Positions 24,205-34,606 of a DNA stretch of 64,000 nt are shown here, piece after piece. The notes below the pieces were generated by a model. The model was not told the DNA's origin. It made no database searches and was given only the letters and a program-made list of their open reading frames with translations. The stretch is from Ypsolopha sequella (lineage: Eukaryota > Arthropoda > Insecta > Lepidoptera > Ypsolophidae): positions 24,560,396 through 24,624,395 of the forward strand of contig OW204005.1 in the NCBI GenBank assembly GCA_934047225.1. The letters are read 5' to 3'. The translations under genes and the position numbers were made by a program. Each line of letters begins with the position of its first letter. The stretch's first letter is position 1.

Positions 24205-24430
24205 CTTAACTTGAATTCCTGGTGTCTTGTATTTTCTTATCCCTTAGTTAAAGTAGATATAATTCATTTATATAGTAAAAGTTTTTTTTTATGTAAAAAA
24301 ATGACATGATCTTGGTAAGTTTCTTACCCGTTCTTCTTAGCAAGACTAATCGAATGGGCGGAGGTAGGCATGTATTTATATATGTAACCTATTACTATGT
24401 ATGTATGTATATATGTAACCTATTGATTAT
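24205..24430 (+). mobile_element. LINE family L1w: internal 3'UTR fragment
   Basis: Matches 13975-14155: CTTGTATTTTCTTATCCCTT, ATGACATGATCTTGGTAAG, GCAAGACTAATCGAATGGGC. Truncated on both sides. Confidence 0.8.
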
Positions 24431-25733
24431 GTGATAAGGATTACCGTTACTTTTATATTTTAATGAATATGACGTTCAAATATCAGCTTTTTTGACAATG
24501 TTTTATTGATAAGTCTTTGAATTGTATTTTATTTAACAATTTTAATTTTATTTTATTTAACAATTCTGACCAATATTATTTATTACAATATTATTTATTT
24601 ATTTGACATAACTTCACTGCAGACATTCATTAAAAATATCCTATTTTTAGAGATATTTTTTCAAATTTACAACCTCTAATTTACTACCCAATTTTGTATG
24701 TTGTTCTTACAATCATTATTGATATAAGTTTGTCGTTTATAACTCGTTATTAGTGTGCAACAAATATATAAATTTATAATAACGAATTTAAAAAGTGTTT
24801 TTGTTCAAATCAAAAGTAAATTAGTGATTGCTATTTGGCAATTTGACGAATTTTTGTCATTTAATAGAATTAGGTAATTTTATAATTTACGTCGGCATTC
24901 TGTTAGAACTATTGAGGGTCTCCTCGCTCTGCTCCGCTTCGATCAGCTTCCAATATGTATTTACATGTACATTTTACACACTTCACCTCGCTCCGCTCGT
25001 CGTCGCACTTATTTTTCCCTTTTTGTTGAAAACTTTTGATTTCGGCTTTTTAGAAAATGACTAAGTCATTTTACAATTTGCCTTTGCCTTCGGCAAACCA
25101 CAAAACAGCGGGCATTTTACAATTTGCCATTTAGAAAATGTAGGTGCAATAAGCTTTTTTTTTAACATGGTGCTCATGAATGATTGTTTGTTGCCTTATT
25201 TTGTCTTTTCAATACGTTAAAGATACCTTTTTAAATATACTATGGTATATAGGTACAATAAAAAAATGGCTTAGCATCTAAAAAATGTTTTTTCTTGCTC
25301 TTGTCAAAACAAAGGTATGATTAGAAAAGAAAACTGTCAGAGAAAAGCTTGACCTGAATATATCACAAATATTATTCTTACAAGTTTTCCCAACTAGTCA
25401 CATAAACATTTTTATGCTTTTGGCAGACCAAGTTTCGGTTGGCATTTTTTTTTAACATTTTAGGAAATATTTTCAAGGCTATTTTTATTTCCATAACTTT
25501 CAGTAGAAACTTTAATACATATTTTCTAACCATCACTAACTAAGGTTATTTAGAAATTTATATCTACCTAGAGTCTTAAATTTATGACCTCACTAATGGT
25601 TGTGCTCGTTTGTTGCGCTGCTTGAATGTACACTTCATTTTCTTCTTTACCCTTTTGCTGCAAAATAATAAAACTAGTCTTTGACGCATTATTTATTTAT
25701 GTAAATAAACAGGGCGGTTACGACGCGACGTAT
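24431..25733. other. No gene recognised
   Basis: AT-rich. A block with CTCGCTCCGCTCGTCGTCGCAC (24988-25010) and a CTTCGGCAAACC phrase looks like a dispersed repeat resembling 6780-6850. Confidence 0.4.
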
Positions 25734-26521
25734 GTGAGCTACTGCGTGTATCGTAGCACATCATGTAGCGTGAGCTACTGCGTGTATCGTAGCACATCAT
25801 GTAGTGTGAGCTACTGCGTGTATCGTAGCACATCATGTAGTGTGAGCTACTGCGTGTATCGTAGCACATCATGTAGCGTGAGCTACTGCGTGTATCGTAG
25901 CACATCATGTAGCGTGAGCTACTGCGTGTATCGTAGCACATCATGTAGCGTGAGCTACTGCGTGTATCGTAGCACATCATGTAGTGTGAGCTACTGCGTG
26001 TATCGTAGCACATCATGTAGCGTGAGCTACTGCGTGTATCGTAGCACATCATGTAGCGTGAGCTACTGCGTGTATCGTAGCACATCTTGTAGCGTGAGCT
26101 ACTGCGTGTATCGTAGCACATCTTGTAGCGTGAGCTACTACGTGTATCGTAGCACATCTTGTAGCGTGAGCTACTGCGTGTATCGTAGCACATCTTGTAG
26201 CGTGAGCTACTACGTGTATCGTAGCACATCTTGTAGCGTGAGCTACTGCGTGTATCGTAGCACATCATGTAGCGTGAGCTACTGCGTGTATCGTAGGACA
26301 TCATGTAGCGTGATCTACTGCGTGTATCGTAGCACATCTTGTAGCGTGAGCTACTGCGTGTATCGTAGCACATCATGTAGCGTGAGCTACTGCGTGTATC
26401 GTAGCACATCTTGTAGCGTGAGCTACTGCGTGTATCGTAGCACATCATGTAGCGTGAGCTACTGCGTGTATCGTAGCACATCATGTAGCGTGAGCTACTG
26501 CGTGTATCGTAGCACATCTTG
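25734..26521. repeat. 36-bp satellite, about 22 copies
   Basis: Unit GTGAGCTACTGCGTGTATCG plus TAGCACATCATGTAGC, repeated about 22 times. Variation is confined to a few sites (AGCGTG/AGTGTG, ATCATG/ATCTTG, CTACTGCG/CTACTACG). Because 36 is a multiple of three, both strands show long open frames of 12-residue repeats; these are not evidence for genes. Each unit contains the dyad GCTAC...GTAGC. The array ends 153 bp before the BEL/Pao insertion. Confidence 0.95.
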
Positions 26522-26674
26522 TCGAAAGTTACACCACTTGCCGTCGAGGCTTTTTAAATTATGCAAATGGTTAGTAGTTTATTTGACAAGCTTGTTTTTG
26601 GCTATTCCTTTTGAAAGTTATCAAATAATTAATATCCGGCGAATTTAAATTTTTTCCAATAATTAAATAAGTAT

Positions 26675-27252
26675 TGTTATGAATAAAATGTATATTTTTA
26701 GAACGCATCTGTTGAGTGTTCGGTCAACGTTTTTGTTTTTTGTGTGTGGTAACACTGCGCTCTCTTTCCTGGTCGCCATTCCGATGATCGGAAGTGCTTT
26801 CTCCCAATATTTGTTAAATTAATTATAACTCCTTAAATATCAGGTGCGGACATCTTAAAAAACATTAGTTACTCAAGATATCACATTATTTTGGTGTGAA
26901 GACCATTTGAAGTGTATTCCCTTTGTGTTTGTGACATAACCTGTGTCCACGCGGCTTCCGACAAGCGGACTTGTCATTTACCATTTTTTCTGGGTTTTGG
27001 ATGCATCCCGGGGTAGGAGGTTTGTGTGTAGATTCATCGGGGAGGTGAAACAACGTGCCACAGCACCGGAACATCTTGGAGGCCACGTGCAAAGGGTCTT
27101 CGTGCAAGGATCAGCAGATGACGTCATCTTACAACTGTCTGGTAGGAAGTTTTGCATATATTTTTTATAGAATATAAGATATTTTTAGAGTATAGATCTG
27201 GGACAGCTAATGGGCCCCTGTTCCAGGTGCTAATATCGCCCTTTAATAAACA
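26675..27252 (+). repeat. 5' LTR of BEL-1
   Basis: 578 bp, TGTTATGAATAAAATG to CTTTAATAAACA. By eye it shows no difference from the 3' LTR at 33540-34117. AATAAA lies at the extreme end (27246-27251). Confidence 0.97.
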
Positions 27253-27257
27253 TTTTC

Positions 27258-27275
27258 TGGTAGCAGAGCGTGGTT
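27258..27275 (+). promoter_or_regulatory. Candidate primer-binding site of BEL-1
   Basis: TGGTAGCAGAGCGTGGTT begins five bases after the LTR and starts with the TGG required to pair with tRNA CCA. I could not assign a tRNA. Confidence 0.4.
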
Positions 27276-27872
27276 GTAGCCCACCTTTGGATTATATTCA
27301 TTTAAACAGTGGAACTGGGCGGCCCCAGTGTCATTGAACTTTAACATAGCTAGGCTTTACATGGTTGTAATGTACATGTTATGGATGTAGCAATTACATT
27401 GGATATGTTTAGTGCTTTGAGTAGATAATTGATTCGAAGGGTTCGGTAATATCAATACAAATTGTTAATTTGGTACATATAAGCTGTTCTTGTACTCCAA
27501 TAACATTATATCATATAACGGTTAATATTATAGATTGGAAATCAACTTGTTAGCTAATATACGGTTATCTTGGCTTGAATTTATGTAGTTACAAGTATGT
27601 ATACAGTTGCATAGTGGAATGTGCATTCGGGTTTGTGTGTATTGTATACACCAAGTATAATTTAAATTTAGTATTGTTGTAATAAGTAGGTAACCTAATT
27701 GTAACTTGTATTGTAGATGCACTACATAGTATTGTAATTGGGAATTACATTGCTAATTAAATTTTATTAATAGGTAGGGTATCTATTTGAGCAGTGCTTC
27801 TGTATTTTGTGCCGTGTCAGGGTGTTTGCTAAATAGTTTTTATTTATACATTTCCCGGTTCGTTGCGGCAAG

Positions 27873-29627
27873 ATGTCCAAGTCTCACAAGGCTGCGTTGG
27901 CGAAAGAGCTCCGCTGGTTTACAACCGTCCAGGGATTGCTATCTCGATCGGATCGTGACACTGCAATCCTAGAGAGAGCCGAGCGGATGAGTCAGCGGCT
28001 GGCTGACGCAGAGGCGGCTGTGGCAGCACTGGAGGAAATGGATGAGCCTATGGACGGGTATGTTACCGATTTAGCCCAGATAATGGGAATTTACGATGAT
28101 ATTACGGAGGCGGCCTCCATGATCAGGAAGCGACAATCGGGCGGCCCGGTTGTTAGCACACCTCGACCGGCAGATGGAGTGACGGGTAGGTTGCCGACTC
28201 TTCAACTCACACATTTTAATGGGAGAATGGAAGAGTGGGTTTCTTTCAAAAATATGTTTACGTCATTAGTTGATTCTAGGGTAGACTTAACAAAGGGGCA
28301 AAAAATGGCATATTTGATGTCAACTTTGGAGGGCGAGGCCAGGTCGCTCATCCAGCACCTCAGGGTGGAGGATGATCATTATGACATAGCGTGGGGCCTA
28401 TTAAATGACAGGTATCAGAATATACGTTTGCTGGCGGATGCGCACGCGTCTCAATTGTTGACGTTGCCAAGAATCATCAACCGGGCACAGCTGAGGCAGC
28501 ATTTACTGACTCCGGTTACCGTCGCATGTAATGCCTTAAAGACATTGGGATTACCAGTGGACGAGTGGTCTTTTCTTCTCGTTCACATTATTTTAGGTAA
28601 GTTGCCTTTGGACATCCGGTCTCGTTTTGAACGGGAGTCTGCGGAACGAGATGGTGATAACTTACCAAAGTTCACGGACCTGATGAAGTTTTTGGAGTAC
28701 GAAGCCAGGGTGGTGGAGTCTTCACAGCCGGATCCAGGGCCATCTGGGGCACAGGTAGGGAAACCTGCTGGTTTCACAGGGCGTAGGGAACCACAAGGAC
28801 CGCAGTCATCACGAGGACGTGGTATGGCACGGCTTGCTGCAACAGTCGTTGTTCCTGGACAACCGGCTTGTCTGCAGTGTGGTCAGATGGGACATAGCTT
28901 GTTGCGCTGCATGGAGTGGCTACGTCTACATGTTACGGATAGACGGCGGCTGGTTAAGCGTAACGGATTGTGTTTCGGCTGTCTGGGAAACCATTTTGAG
29001 CGAGATTGCCCCCGGCCTCAGAGATGTAATATGTGTGGCGGGCCACATCATGTAATTTTATGTGCCAATGTTTCAGGAGCGGCTTCACCGGTGCCGCAGC
29101 ATCGGCGCCCCACGGGCGGGGGTGCTTCAGGGAGAACTCCCCCCCCCTTGGACAACCGGAGAGGTGCTTCAGGGAGAACTCCTCCTCCCATAGTCCAGGG
29201 GAATCATCCTGCCGGACGAAACTCCCCTCCGTCGGAACGGAGGAATGCGGCGCGAGGCGCGCCCCCTCACCAGGAGGTGAGTCATTTACCTGTGCGTGGT
29301 CCCGATGGGGGCCCTCTGCCTACGGGCTATCATGCATCTGGCCCTGTGGTGAATTGGGCCCCTACGGGCGGGGGTCAACTGGAGTTGTCTAGGGCTAGGC
29401 CCCCCCTTCCCGCGCCAGTTTCGGTACCTGCTGGCGTGGAACAGCGTGCTCAAACGGAGTTCCGGGGTTATTCACCGCCGTGTCATGAGTACCCGCGTTT
29501 GGAATACCACCCGCCGTACTTCGGGAGAGCCTCAGGCTACGCTCCCCCCAGGATGGGGTTATGCACGCGCCAGCCGTACAACGCGCAATGGATTAATCCT
29601 GCAGTCCAAAGGCGGGATAATTCGTAA
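27873..29627 (+). CDS. gag: BEL-1 Gag (nucleocapsid polyprotein)
   Basis: 584 codons from an ATG 620 bp after the LTR. The N-terminal 100 residues are helical and charged. Next comes the region typical of BEL/Pao Gag (DUF1759-like) around LPTLQLTHFNGRMEEWVSF, about residues 110-280. Three zinc knuckles follow: C-x2-C-x4-H-x4-C at about 332-345, C-x2-C-x3-H-x4-C at about 367-379 and a Cys/His cluster CNMCGGPHHVILC at about 385-397. The last 180 residues are rich in Pro, Gly and Arg with repeated GASGRTPPP. Gag should form the cytoplasmic particle and bind the genomic RNA. The frame ends in a TAA in register with pol, so part of the product may be extended into Gag-Pol. Confidence 0.95.
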   Translation: MSKSHKAALAKELRWFTTVQGLLSRSDRDTAILERAERMSQRLADAEAAVAALEEMDEPMDGYVTDLAQIMGIYDDITEAASMIRKRQSGGPVVSTPRPADGVTGRLPTLQLTHFNGRMEEWVSFKNMFTSLVDSRVDLTKGQKMAYLMSTLEGEARSLIQHLRVEDDHYDIAWGLLNDRYQNIRLLADAHASQLLTLPRIINRAQLRQHLLTPVTVACNALKTLGLPVDEWSFLLVHIILGKLPLDIRSRFERESAERDGDNLPKFTDLMKFLEYEARVVESSQPDPGPSGAQVGKPAGFTGRREPQGPQSSRGRGMARLAATVVVPGQPACLQCGQMGHSLLRCMEWLRLHVTDRRRLVKRNGLCFGCLGNHFERDCPRPQRCNMCGGPHHVILCANVSGAASPVPQHRRPTGGGASGRTPPPLDNRRGASGRTPPPIVQGNHPAGRNSPPSERRNAARGAPPHQEVSHLPVRGPDGGPLPTGYHASGPVVNWAPTGGGQLELSRARPPLPAPVSVPAGVEQRAQTEFRGYSPPCHEYPRLEYHPPYFGRASGYAPPRMGLCTRQPYNAQWINPAVQRRDNS

Positions 29628-29630
29628 CTA
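29625..29630 (+). promoter_or_regulatory. In-frame TAA-CTA between gag and pol (possible readthrough site)
   Basis: The gag stop TAA (29625-29627) is followed directly by CTA, and the frame then stays open through pol to 33503. A CUA triplet after the stop is a known readthrough-promoting context, best documented for UGA. See findings. Confidence 0.5.
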
Positions 29631-32600
29631 GCTTGCACAGCTACGAGTACGGAACCGCGGACGGTTCTGTTGCCCACCGTGATGGCTCACGTCTGGGGCC
29701 CTAAGGGGGATCGGGTTAGGGTCCGGGCCCTCCTCGACTCGGGTAGTCAAGGATGCTTATTGAGCACACGAGTAGCGCAACAACTGGGATTAAACTTGGA
29801 AGTTTCGTCGGTACCGCTCCTAGGTATTGGTGGACTGGAGGTGAAACAGTCGTTAGGGCAAACACATTTCACCTTTTCATCGGTACGTTCCTCCACCATG
29901 AGAATTTCAACTGCAGCCATGGTTATGGACGAAATTGTCGGCTGGCAGCCTTCTTCGGACCTTCCACCGTCAATAATCTCGTGCACGTCAGGTTTGGATC
30001 TGGCAGACCCACGTTTTTATCATCCGTCCCCAGTCGATGTTCTCCTGGGTTCGGATGTGTTAGGATGGATCCTATTAGGTACTCAGAAGACTCTGGATCC
30101 CTCACCATTAGTGGCGGTTTCCACAATATTTGGGTTTTCTATAATGGGACCAGTCTTTGATGACTATGCTCCGGACGAGTTGAAAATCATAGCATCAGCA
30201 TCTCTTGCGAAGACGATGCAACAATTTTGGGAAATTGAGGAACCTCCCATGGTCTCTAGGGTGGACCCGGACCATGTAGAGTGCGAGGCATTTTTTCAAG
30301 CCAACACGACGAGGTTGAATTCCGGTCGTTTCATAACTAGGTTACCATTTACTGTATCTTCTCCTGTTCTAGGTCAATCAAGGTCACTGGCAGAGAAAAG
30401 ATTGTTGTCCATGGAGCGGCGCATGCAGCGCGACCCTGTGCTTCGCGATAAATATATAGAATTTATGCGCGAATATGAAGCATTAGGTCACATGTCTCCG
30501 GCTCGAGTAGACTGGACGTCCACTGAGCATTACTTTCTGCCTCACCATGCAGTATTGAAGGCTTCTTCGGGCAAACTGAGAACTGTGTTCGATGGTTCGG
30601 CCCCCACTTCTACTGGAGTCAATTTGAACCAATGTTTACATTCCGGTCCCAAGTTACACCGGGATGTTATTGACGTTATTTTAAATTTCAGGAGACACCA
30701 GGTGGTATTTGGAGCAGACATCAGGATGATGTTCCGGCAGACGGTTATTCACCCAGATGACAGGCGGTTTCAGCTGATTCTCTGGCGCGAACACCCGGAT
30801 GATCCGGTAACCGTCTACGAGCTCAACACCAACACATATGGTTTGAAATCCAGTCCATACATTGCTATTAGGTGCTTGTTGGAGTTGGCGGAGCAGGAAC
30901 GAGCCCGCTTCCCCCGTGCGGCGGCCGCATTGGCACGAGATATCTATGTTGATGATGTGTGCACCGGGGCTCAAAATATTGAGGAGGCTCTCATATTACG
31001 GGACGAGTTAATTGCAATTCTTGCCACGGGAGGTTATGAACTTAGGAAATGGCTTTCAAATGACCCTAAACTGTTGGAAGGTATTCCGGATGATCACCAA
31101 CAGAATCCAAACTTATTTGCGGATGTCGAGGATCCTAACATGATAGCAGTATTAGGAATGAAATACCAACCTGTCAATGATATTTTCACGTTTCAGGTGG
31201 AATTGGAGTCACAGAGGGTCTGGACTAAGAGGACGGTGCTGTCCACGGTAGCTCGCATGTTTGATCCAAACGGTTGGATTTGTCCAGTCATCTTCTTGGC
31301 CAAGTGTCTTCTGCAGCAGCTCTGGACTCTGGGAGTTTCGTGGGACGAGCCGCTCATCGGGCCTCCGTTGGACACCTGGCTGGATTTGATCACCTCGATG
31401 GAGGAAGTCAATCAGGTGGCTTTGCCTCGTCGAATTTTACCGCCAGGCAAGTGTCAGGTGAGTCTTCATGGGTTTTGCGATGCATCTGAGCGGGGGTACG
31501 CTGCAGCAGTGTATTTACGGACGGTTGATACCGGAGGCCGGGTCAACGTCGTATTAATTTTAGCGAAAAGCAAGGTTGCACCCATTCGCACCCGTCTGAC
31601 TATTCCAAAATTGGAGCTAAGCGGAGCCCATTTGTTATCCAGGCTGTTAAGCCATGTCTCTCGTGAATTGGCCCCTAATGTTGACATTCAGAATGTCTTT
31701 GCTTGGTCAGATAGTCAAGTGGCGCTGGCATGGCTGCGTGCCGCTCCACATACTTTGGAAATTTTTGTAGGAAACCGGGTTTCTCAGATTCAAAATGTAG
31801 GAATTAACATTATTTGGCGCCATGTTCCAGGTGATTGTAACCCAGCGGACTGTGCGTCTCGGGGTTGCACTGCTCCAGAACTGGTGTCTCATCCACTTTG
31901 GTGGAAACCAGAGTGGCTAGAAGGAGAGGAATCTTCGTGGCCTGTCCAGCAGGTGGACAGAACAGCCCAGATTTTGCCAGGGTTACGTGTTCACGCTCTG
32001 ATCGTGGAACCGTCCTTGGATCCTGATTGGTTGCCTGGTCGATACAGCAGTCTGGATAAACTACTGGTAATTACTAGCTGGATGAAGCGTTTCATCCATA
32101 ACTGTCGACATCCACAAAATAAACTTTTGTCCCCAGCCGTGAGTGCAGAGGAGCGTCGGAACGCGATGATACACTGGGTTCGTGTACTTCAAGCGGACCG
32201 CTTCAAGTCGGAACTTCAAATATTGCGTGAGGGTCGCGCCAAGCTGAAAGGAGCGGTCGCTAAATTGAATCCTTTCACAGACTCTGAAGGACTTTTGCGT
32301 GTTGGAGGCCGTCTTCGACAAGCCGACCTGCCATACGGAAGTCGTCATCCCTTGCTTTTACCTAAAGGTGGACCTTTGGTGAAGCTCTTGGTGTCAGACC
32401 GGCACATTCGCAATGCACACGCGGGCTGTACTGCCCTGATGGCGATACTACAGCGAGAGTACTGGATTTTGTCTGCTCGCCGAGTAATTCGTAATGTGCT
32501 TTTTAGTTGTTTTCCTTGTTACAGGATTAAGGCTTCTCTCATGCAGCCGCAAATGGGTGACCTGCCTGCAGACCGGGTCAACCCTTCCAGACCTTTTGAC

Positions 32601-33503
32601 GGAGTTGGTACCGACATGGCGGGACCATTCTCGGTCAAAACATCCACCGTTCGCAACGCTCGGGTTGTCAAAGCATACCTATGTGTATTTGTGTGCTTGG
32701 CCACCAAGGCTGTCCACTTGGAAGTGGTTTCAGCTTTGTCTACTGAGGCCTTCGTCGCCGCGTTGGACCGTTTCGTGTCGCGTAGAGGTCTACCTTCACT
32801 TGTTCGCTCCGACAACGGCACAAACTACAAAGGTACTGCTAACTATCTAAAAGATATTGATAAATTTTTTGTAAATAACTATGCTAGTTTAAGTCAAGTC
32901 TTCGCCCGGAAAGGGGTAACTTGGCGGTTCAGTCCTCCAAATTGCCCTCACTGGGGGGGGATTTTTGAAGCTGCCGTCAAGTCGGCGAAGACCCACCTCC
33001 GCCGCGTTATTGGGGAAACAGTTTTAACTTTTGAGGAGCTTGCCACTGTATTTTGTAAAGTGGAAGCGGTCCTAAATTCTCGTCCTCTCTGTCCCCTGTC
33101 TTCTGATCCAAACGACCTCGAGGTCCTCACTCCTGGCCATTTTTTGATTGGGCAGCCGCTCACTGCCTTGCCGGAATACCCATGGAAGGGAGAACATACG
33201 ACACGGTTGTCGCGTTTTCAAATGTTGCAACAAATGGGCCAGGACTTCTGGAATCGATGGTCGGTTGAGTATCTGCATCTGTTGCAGCAAAGGGTGAAGT
33301 GGACAGACAGGACTGAGCCTCCTAGGGAAGGAGATTTAGTTCTTTTAAAGGATATGAATTTGCCATCCTTGTTCTGGCGCCGGGGCCGTATATTAAAGTT
33401 GATTTTTGGCGGAGACGGAACTCCACGCGTCGCAGAGGTGTTGGTCGAAGGTTCGATTTTGCGACGAGCCATGACAACTCTCTCCCGTCTCCCGGTTGTA
33501 TGA
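29628..33503 (+). CDS. pol: BEL-1 Pol: protease, reverse transcriptase, RNase H, integrase
   Basis: Frame open from the codon after the gag TAA. The first ATG (29682) falls inside the protease, just after TVLLPTV, which argues that translation enters from gag. Domains, counting from codon 29670: aspartic protease with ALLDSGSQ (Asp 23); reverse transcriptase with VFDGSAP, FGADIRMMFRQ, YGLKSSP and catalytic YVDD (426-429); RNase H with FCDASERGYAAAVY (about 600) and WSDSQVALAW (about 680), then HVPGDCNPADCASRG; integrase with an HHCC-type finger (H..NAHAG to CFPCYR), DDE residues in GVGTDMAGP (about 980), RSDNGTN (about 1047) and GGIFEAAVKSAK (about 1098). All catalytic residues looked for are present. 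The element should replicate through an RNA intermediate in cytoplasmic particles and integrate in the nucleus. There are no internal stops. Confidence 0.96.
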   Translation, partial: LACTATSTEPRTVLLPTVMAHVWGPKGDRVRVRALLDSGSQGCLLSTRVAQQLGLNLEVSSVPLLGIGGLEVKQSLGQTHFTFSSVRSSTMRISTAAMVMDEIVGWQPSSDLPPSIISCTSGLDLADPRFYHPSPVDVLLGSDVLGWILLGTQKTLDPSPLVAVSTIFGFSIMGPVFDDYAPDELKIIASASLAKTMQQFWEIEEPPMVSRVDPDHVECEAFFQANTTRLNSGRFITRLPFTVSSPVLGQSRSLAEKRLLSMERRMQRDPVLRDKYIEFMREYEALGHMSPARVDWTSTEHYFLPHHAVLKASSGKLRTVFDGSAPTSTGVNLNQCLHSGPKLHRDVIDVILNFRRHQVVFGADIRMMFRQTVIHPDDRRFQLILWREHPDDPVTVYELNTNTYGLKSSPYIAIRCLLELAEQERARFPRAAAALARDIYVDDVCTGAQNIEEALILRDELIAILATGGYELRKWLSNDPKLLEGIPDDHQQNPNLFADVEDPNMIAVLGMKYQPVNDIFTFQVELESQRVWTKRTVLSTVARMFDPNGWICPVIFLAKCLLQQLWTLGVSWDEPLIGPPLDTWLDLITSMEEVNQVALPRRILPPGKCQVSLHGFCDASERGYAAAVYLRTVDTGGRVNVVLILAKSKVAPIRTRLTIPKLELSGAHLLSRLLSHVSRELAPNVDIQNVFAWSDSQVALAWLRAAPHTLEIFVGNRVSQIQNVGINIIWRHVPGDCNPADCASRGCTAPELVSHPLWWKPEWLEGEESSWPVQQVDRTAQILPGLRVHALIVEPSLDPDWLPGRYSSLDKLLVITSWMKRFIHNCRHPQNKLLSPAVSAEERRNAMIHWVRVLQADRFKSELQILREGRAKLKGAVAKLNPFTDSEGLLRVGGRLRQADLPYGSRHPLLLPKGGPLVKLLVSDRHIRNAHAGCTALMAILQREYWILSARRVIRNVLFSCFPCYRIKASLMQPQMGDLPADRVNPSRPFDGVGTDMAGPFSVKTSTVRNARVVKAYLCVFVCLATKAVHLEVVSALSTEAFVAALDRFVSRRGLPSLVRSDNGTNYKGTANYLKDIDKFFVNNYASLSQVFARKGVTWRFSPPNCPHWGGIFEAAVKSAKTHLRRVIGETVLTFEELATVFCKVEAVLNSRPLCPLSSDPNDLEVLTPGHFLIGQPLTALPEYPWKGEHTTRLSRFQMLQQMGQDFWNRWSVEYLHLLQQRVKWTDRTEPPREGDLVLLKDMNLPSLFWRRGRILKLIFGGDGTPRVAEVLVEGSILRRAMTTLSRLPVV

Positions 33504-33525
33504 GCTAGCGGTCTGATTACTCCGC

Positions 33526-33539
33526 CCGGAGCGGGGGGA
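33526..33539 (+). promoter_or_regulatory. Polypurine tract of BEL-1
   Basis: GGAGCGGGGGGA followed by T lies immediately before the 3' LTR, the position from which plus-strand DNA synthesis is primed. Confidence 0.75.
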
Positions 33540-34117
33540 TGTTATGAATAAAATGTATATTTTTAGAACGCATCTGTTGAGTGTTCGGTCAACGTTTTTG
33601 TTTTTTGTGTGTGGTAACACTGCGCTCTCTTTCCTGGTCGCCATTCCGATGATCGGAAGTGCTTTCTCCCAATATTTGTTAAATTAATTATAACTCCTTA
33701 AATATCAGGTGCGGACATCTTAAAAAACATTAGTTACTCAAGATATCACATTATTTTGGTGTGAAGACCATTTGAAGTGTATTCCCTTTGTGTTTGTGAC
33801 ATAACCTGTGTCCACGCGGCTTCCGACAAGCGGACTTGTCATTTACCATTTTTTCTGGGTTTTGGATGCATCCCGGGGTAGGAGGTTTGTGTGTAGATTC
33901 ATCGGGGAGGTGAAACAACGTGCCACAGCACCGGAACATCTTGGAGGCCACGTGCAAAGGGTCTTCGTGCAAGGATCAGCAGATGACGTCATCTTACAAC
34001 TGTCTGGTAGGAAGTTTTGCATATATTTTTTATAGAATATAAGATATTTTTAGAGTATAGATCTGGGACAGCTAATGGGCCCCTGTTCCAGGTGCTAATA
34101 TCGCCCTTTAATAAACA
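33540..34117 (+). repeat. 3' LTR of BEL-1
   Basis: 578 bp, same length and, by eye, same sequence as the 5' LTR. The target duplication AGTAT follows at 34118-34122. Confidence 0.97.
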
Positions 34118-34122
34118 AGTAT

Positions 34123-34606
34123 TGTAACGAAACTTAAAGTAACCGAAAAAAATGTAAGGCACGGTGCAAACTGGCACATACTGTATGTAACATACAAAAA
34201 ATATACAGAGGTTAAAGTATATTTTTAATACATAATCATATGTAGTTTCATACACTCATTGTTACACTCATGCAATAGGTTGTTACCAACCTGTTTCAAG
34301 TACATCTGTTATTGATTTTTCTGTCAAAAAAAAGTTCATCCTTTTTGTCGCTGTCTCCAGAATGTCAGGTGTTGTCAAATTATCATCGTTATCGCTCACT
34401 GCTCTCAGCACTCTTGACCCACAAAAACAAAGAAAAATTTCTCCGTAAACCATGGTGCCAACGCACCAAACAACCAAAAGGTCGTCGTCCCGCCTTACGA
34501 TAGATAATAAATGGCCAAAAATATATTTAAATAGCCTCCTTACAACTTAACCTCGTAACTTCGTCCGAACTCCAAACCTCCTTAGTCGGGCGAGTATTGT
34601 TTTGTA
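34123..34606. other. No gene recognised
   Basis: Short frames only; no motif or repeat was recognised. Confidence 0.45.

Larger units (their letters stand above)
26675..34117 (+). mobile_element. Complete BEL/Pao LTR retrotransposon (BEL-1)
   Basis: A 7443-bp element bounded by two 578-bp LTRs that start TGTTATG and end AACA. The 5-bp target duplication AGTAT is present at 26670-26674 and 34118-34122, the length expected for BEL/Pao. Order: LTR, leader, gag (27873-29627), in-frame TAA, pol with protease, reverse transcriptase, RNase H and integrase (to 33503), purine tract, LTR. There is no env frame. Identical LTRs and intact frames indicate a very recent, possibly active copy. Confidence 0.97.

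Noticed and set aside
25626..26648. 340-codon open frame and 274-codon opposite frame with 12-residue repeats
   Set aside because: Both are produced by the 36-bp satellite; no signal, domain or codon-level constraint is visible.
26886..27170. Small frames on both strands inside the BEL-1 LTR
   Set aside because: They repeat identically in the 3' LTR and have no domain; they are LTR sequence.
27258..27275. Naming the tRNA primer of BEL-1
   Set aside because: The sequence does not match any tRNA 3' end that I can recall with confidence.
32494..32850. Extra frames within BEL-1 pol
   Set aside because: Overlapping frames of a long coding region, without start context or domains.
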